The notes under the pieces: model-generated
The model's database searches: none
Told to the model about the DNA's origin: nothing
Seen by the model: the letters and a program-made list of their open reading frames with translations, nothing else
Assembly (NCBI GenBank): GCA_036010905.1
Contig: DASCMH010000004.1
Coordinates: forward strand, 73,755-137,754
Source of the DNA: SMWD01 sp002729875
GTDB taxonomy: Bacteria; Pseudomonadota; Gammaproteobacteria; Steroidobacterales; GCA-2729495
Direction: 5' to 3'
Length of the DNA: 64,000 bases
Shown here: piece by piece, positions 61,356 through 64,000 of the stretch
Layout: every line of letters begins with the position of its first letter
Position numbering within the stretch: position 1 is the stretch's first letter
Program-made: the position numbers and the translations under genes

Positions 61356-62243
61356 ATGGCTAGCAAATTCGAAACCACCATTGATTTTAAGAATCCGCTC
61401 TGGAACCGCGACACCTGGGCGCGGATACAGGGTGATGTGAACCCCGAGAACGAACGCTTTGGCTATGCCGCCGGCGACGTACTCGGCATTAAACCCGGCG
61501 AGGCCGCCAAGCCTTTATGTGGTTATGAAGTCTTTCTTTCCACCAGGCTGATCCCGCAGGACGACGGCAATTATCGTCGCCTGAATAAAGAAGTGATTTT
61601 CTATACGGATCTGAATCCGGATCCGGGCAGCCGGCGCATGATCGATTCATGGAAAAACCCGTGGACCGGTGAAGAGGTCGAAGTCGTTCATGTCGCCAAC
61701 GATCCGTTCAACTATACGATCAGCGATAAACTGATTCTTGCGCCCGAAGATTTTCCGACCGACGGCTCCGCACCGAAACCGCGAGTATTCCCTTTGCTGT
61801 TTCCATGGCGTCGCGTCGGCGACAAATTGCTGCTCGCCACCGACATGCACCTGTATTACCCCAATTCGCTGCAACCGGACAAGTGGCCGCGTGAATCCAG
61901 CGGCAAGATGGCACAGGTATCCGAGATGATGCGTTACTGGATTGATGCCGCAGACGTAGAAAACCCGGACATGACCTCGATTCCGTATTACGGTAGCTGG
62001 AGTCGCATTACGCCGTGGCTGCCATGGATGCTAATGGGCCAGGATCCCGGCCATTGCGTGTATATCGGCCCGATGAGCGGCGGTGACAGCAATAGCAAGG
62101 AACATATCCCGCAGTTTGTTCAGGACTTTTCCAACGAACGTTACCCGGGAATGCTGTCGGCGCCCACCGAGGACTACGGTCCGAGTATTTCCAGTCTCGA
62201 GCACTATGCGAAGAATCAGTCGCCCGCCCCGGCCAAGGACTGA
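61356..62243 (+). CDS. DUF1838 family protein without leader
   Basis: Protein of 295 residues of the DUF1838 family, related to the one at 55259: DTWARIQGDVNPENERFGY, GYEVFLSTRLIPQDDGNYRR, FYTDLNPDPGSRRMIDSW, KNPWTGEEVEVVHVANDP, RYWIDAADVENPDMTSIPYY, SWSRITPWLPWMLMGQDPGH and CVYIGPMSGG. ATG 61356 follows AAAGGAAAACCAAGA, a good ribosome-binding region; longer readings upstream add no family residues. No signal peptide is visible, so this one should be cytoplasmic, unlike its paralog. Its neighbours suggest it acts on the same compound class as the PQQ dehydrogenases and the MFS carrier. Function is not known. Confidence 0.82.
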   Translation: MASKFETTIDFKNPLWNRDTWARIQGDVNPENERFGYAAGDVLGIKPGEAAKPLCGYEVFLSTRLIPQDDGNYRRLNKEVIFYTDLNPDPGSRRMIDSWKNPWTGEEVEVVHVANDPFNYTISDKLILAPEDFPTDGSAPKPRVFPLLFPWRRVGDKLLLATDMHLYYPNSLQPDKWPRESSGKMAQVSEMMRYWIDAADVENPDMTSIPYYGSWSRITPWLPWMLMGQDPGHCVYIGPMSGGDSNSKEHIPQFVQDFSNERYPGMLSAPTEDYGPSISSLEHYAKNQSPAPAKD

Positions 62244-62267
62244 TGCTCTGCTGCTGAAGAAGGCAGT

Positions 62268-63635
62268 TTGAATCACGACAACAATCAGTCGAGTCGCGGG
62301 GAAGAAGCCTTCCCCGCTTCAGGCTATGCCTGGTATGTAGCCGTCATCCTGACGCTCGCCCACATTGTCTCTTTCCTGGATCGCCAGGTTCTTGCAATGC
62401 TGGTCGAACCGATCAAACACGACCTTGAGATCAACGATACCCAGATGAGCCTGCTGCTCGGTCTCGCATTCGCGATTTTCTATACCTTCATGGCGATTCC
62501 GATCGGCCGACTCGCCGACCGCAGGAACCGCCGTACGATCATCGCCGTCGGCATCACGGCATGGTGTGCGATGACGGCAATGTGCGGTCTGGCGCGCAAC
62601 TACTGGCAATTGTTCCTGGCACGTGTCGGCGTCGGTGTTGGCGAAGCAACCCTGACGCCCAGCGCACTGTCGATGCTCAGCGATTATTTTCCGCGCAATA
62701 AACTCGGTGCGGCAATCGGGTTCTATAACATGGGCGTGTCGGTCGGCGCCGGCATCGCGTTTATCGTCGGCGGCCAGATCATCGGTTTCGTAACCAATTC
62801 ACCACCGATCACACTGCCTTTTATTGGCGAACTGTACGCCTGGCAAACCGTATTCCTGCTCGTCGGCCTGCCCGGACTCGTCATCGCGGCGCTGATGACG
62901 ACGGTGCGCGAACCGCAACGACAAGGAAAAATTACGCTCGCAGATTCGACAAAGCAGGCAGACAATCAGATCTCTCTGGGCGAGGCATTCCGTTTCTTCA
63001 GAACACGCGGCAAAACTTACGGCGGCCTCGCATTGACGGTCTCCGGGTCGACGATACTCGGCTACGGTTTCCTGTCATGGCTGACATCGATGTACCTGCG
63101 CACCTGGGACTGGAGCGTGCCGCAAATCACCGGCGGTATCGGCATCGTGCTGTTGATCGCCGGACCGATTGGTGTCAACGGCGCCGGCTGGCTTGCCGAC
63201 CACTGGTTCAAACAGGGCAAAAAGGATGCGCACCTGCGCGTCATGCTGATCAGCGCCCCCATCATGCTGATTTTCTCGACTGCGCTACCGCTGATGCCGA
63301 CACCGGAACTGGCGTTATTGATGCTCGGACCGCATATCATCGGCGCTGCGGGCATCACGGCTGCCGGCGGCGCGGCGCTGATGCTGGTGACGCCAAACCA
63401 GTTGCGCGGGCAGGCTACCGCCATGTATTACTTCATTATCAGCCTCGCGGGCCTGACGCTCGGCCCGACCAGCGTCGCCCTGTTTACCGATTACGTATTC
63501 CGCGACGAGGCTGCGCTGCGCTATTCGATGGCGATTATCGGCTTTTGCGCACCGCTGTTGTCAGTTATCTGTGCATTCGTCATGCGCCGGTCTTATCGCC
63601 GCAGTATCGACGAATCGGAAACCTGGCAGCACTGA
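62268..63635 (+). CDS. MFS transporter (spinster-like)
   Basis: Twelve-helix MFS carrier of 455 residues. After a short acidic N terminus come SGYAWYVAVILTLAHIVSFL and DRQVLAMLVEPIKHDLEI, then loop 2-3 GRLADRRNRRTIIAVGI and GVGVGEATLTPSALSMLSDY, a motif seen in spinster-like and phosphoglycerate/sugar-acid carriers. It differs from the three MFS paralogs at 8-14 kb. TTG 62268, preceded by AAGAAGG, is the start. It follows the DUF1838 gene by 24 bases and likely serves the same pathway, moving the substrate or product across the inner membrane. Confidence 0.88.
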   Translation: MNHDNNQSSRGEEAFPASGYAWYVAVILTLAHIVSFLDRQVLAMLVEPIKHDLEINDTQMSLLLGLAFAIFYTFMAIPIGRLADRRNRRTIIAVGITAWCAMTAMCGLARNYWQLFLARVGVGVGEATLTPSALSMLSDYFPRNKLGAAIGFYNMGVSVGAGIAFIVGGQIIGFVTNSPPITLPFIGELYAWQTVFLLVGLPGLVIAALMTTVREPQRQGKITLADSTKQADNQISLGEAFRFFRTRGKTYGGLALTVSGSTILGYGFLSWLTSMYLRTWDWSVPQITGGIGIVLLIAGPIGVNGAGWLADHWFKQGKKDAHLRVMLISAPIMLIFSTALPLMPTPELALLMLGPHIIGAAGITAAGGAALMLVTPNQLRGQATAMYYFIISLAGLTLGPTSVALFTDYVFRDEAALRYSMAIIGFCAPLLSVICAFVMRRSYRRSIDESETWQH

Positions 63636-63655
63636 TTTACGATAATTCGATTCTT

Positions 63656-64000
63656 ATGAAAGTACTAATCGTTTACGCCCATCCCGAACCGCAGTCGTTT
63701 GGCGGCGCGCTGCTCTCGACAGCCGTCGATGTGCTAAGCGATGCCGGTCATACCGTTGTCGTCTCGGACCTGTATGCCAAAAAATTCAGCGCGATGGCCG
63801 GTCCAGACGATTTTACGGATCGCCTCGATGCAGGCCACCTGATCATGAGTGCTGAACAGGAACATGCCGCCACGGAAAAAAGCTTTTCAAGCGAGATTCA
63901 GGGCGAAATCGAGGCGATCCGTAAAATCGTCTGGACCGGCCATCGCGCTGAATTTTTTGGCATACAGGTCCGAGACGACAACGGTATGACCGGCATCGCT
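63656..64000 (+). CDS. NAD(P)H:quinone oxidoreductase-like flavoprotein, partial; 3' part chimeric
   Basis: The N terminus MKVLIVYAHPEPQSFGGALL is the flavodoxin-like beginning of the NQO1/modulator-of-drug-activity family (FMN/FAD phosphate loop HPEPQSF), continuing GHTVVVSDLYAKKF. Around base 63908 the protein stops resembling the family. The expected segment on the flavin isoalloxazine (a Phe-Pro-x-Trp-Trp type stretch) is replaced because the DNA from 63908 onward is the exact reverse complement of 63737-63829. The real gene is therefore cut, and the last 93 bases should not be translated. ATG 63656 lies 20 bases behind the MFS gene. Confidence 0.65.
   Translation, partial: MKVLIVYAHPEPQSFGGALLSTAVDVLSDAGHTVVVSDLYAKKFSAMAGPDDFTDRLDAGHLIMSAEQEHAATEKSFSSEIQGEIEAIRKIVWTGHRAEFFGIQVRDDNGMTGIA
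63737..64000. repeat. Perfect 93-bp inverted repeat with 78-base loop at the window edge
   Basis: Bases 63737-63829 read exactly as the reverse complement of 63908-64000, without a mismatch over 93 positions; 63830-63907 is the loop. The left arm is normal coding sequence, the right arm its inverted copy. This is the usual form of an amplification or assembly chimera (hairpin fold-back); a real inverted duplication is less likely. The arm may extend past the window. Confidence 0.85.

Noticed and set aside
63908..64000. C-terminal part of the quinone-reductase-like protein
   Set aside because: This sequence is the inverted copy of 63737-63829, so its translation is an artefact.

Overview
The window reads as one contiguous, moderately G+C-rich stretch of a gammaproteobacterial chromosome, probably from an uncultured lineage. 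The sulfur-assimilation set (CysH, CysB, a CysG fusion, cysteine synthase), the E. coli-like QueD and the heme O synthase support this. Genes are tightly packed, often with overlapping stop and start codons, and several use GTG or TTG starts. No tRNA, rRNA, CRISPR array, integrase or transposase was seen.

Layout. 0.1-8 kb: stress protein, acetyltransferase, a transaminase / omega-amidase pair, a lipoprotein hydrolase, a glutamine amidotransferase-like protein, and a copper ATPase with its chaperone. 8-17.6 kb: a minus-strand run of three related MFS carriers and an aldehyde dehydrogenase, then a paraoxonase-like protein, an FG-GAP/UnbV protein and heme O synthase. 17.9-23 kb: cysH, cysB, cysG and cysteine synthase, then a DUF123 protein. 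23-45.8 kb: a large minus-strand operon, queD - deaminase - methyltransferase - NRPS (4 modules) - NRPS (2 modules) - folE, with an exported amidohydrolase behind it. 46-51.5 kb: a divergent coenzyme F420 operon (npdG, cofE, cofD, cofC, fused fbiC). 51.6-55 kb: a small A+T-rich islet with an exported SDR, then two luciferase-like (F420-type) oxidoreductases. 55.2-64 kb: two DUF1838 proteins, two periplasmic PQQ dehydrogenases, an outer-membrane barrel, an MFS carrier and the start of a quinone-reductase-like gene.

The most interesting system is the 23-46 kb operon. FolE and QueD together convert GTP to 6-carboxy-tetrahydropterin, and here they bracket a six-module NRPS. The NRPS loading adenylation domain has lost the Asp that normally holds an alpha-amino group, and it carries a complete PRMT-like methyltransferase between motifs A8 and A9. 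A guanine/adenosine-deaminase-type protein and a free methyltransferase lie in the same operon. My inference, not shown by sequence alone, is a pteridine- or lumazine-carboxylate-capped peptide, roughly X - beta-Ala - Orn-like - ? - Gly - ?. There is no thioesterase, so release is unexplained.

Other notable items: a ~224-nt highly structured segment at 58.3-58.5 kb that may be a HEARO/omega-like RNA or a 5' leader; two copies of a ~104-bp palindromic repeat 14 kb apart; and a perfect 93-bp inverted repeat at the right edge that looks like an amplification or assembly chimera. All calls come from reading the sequence; no database search was run.
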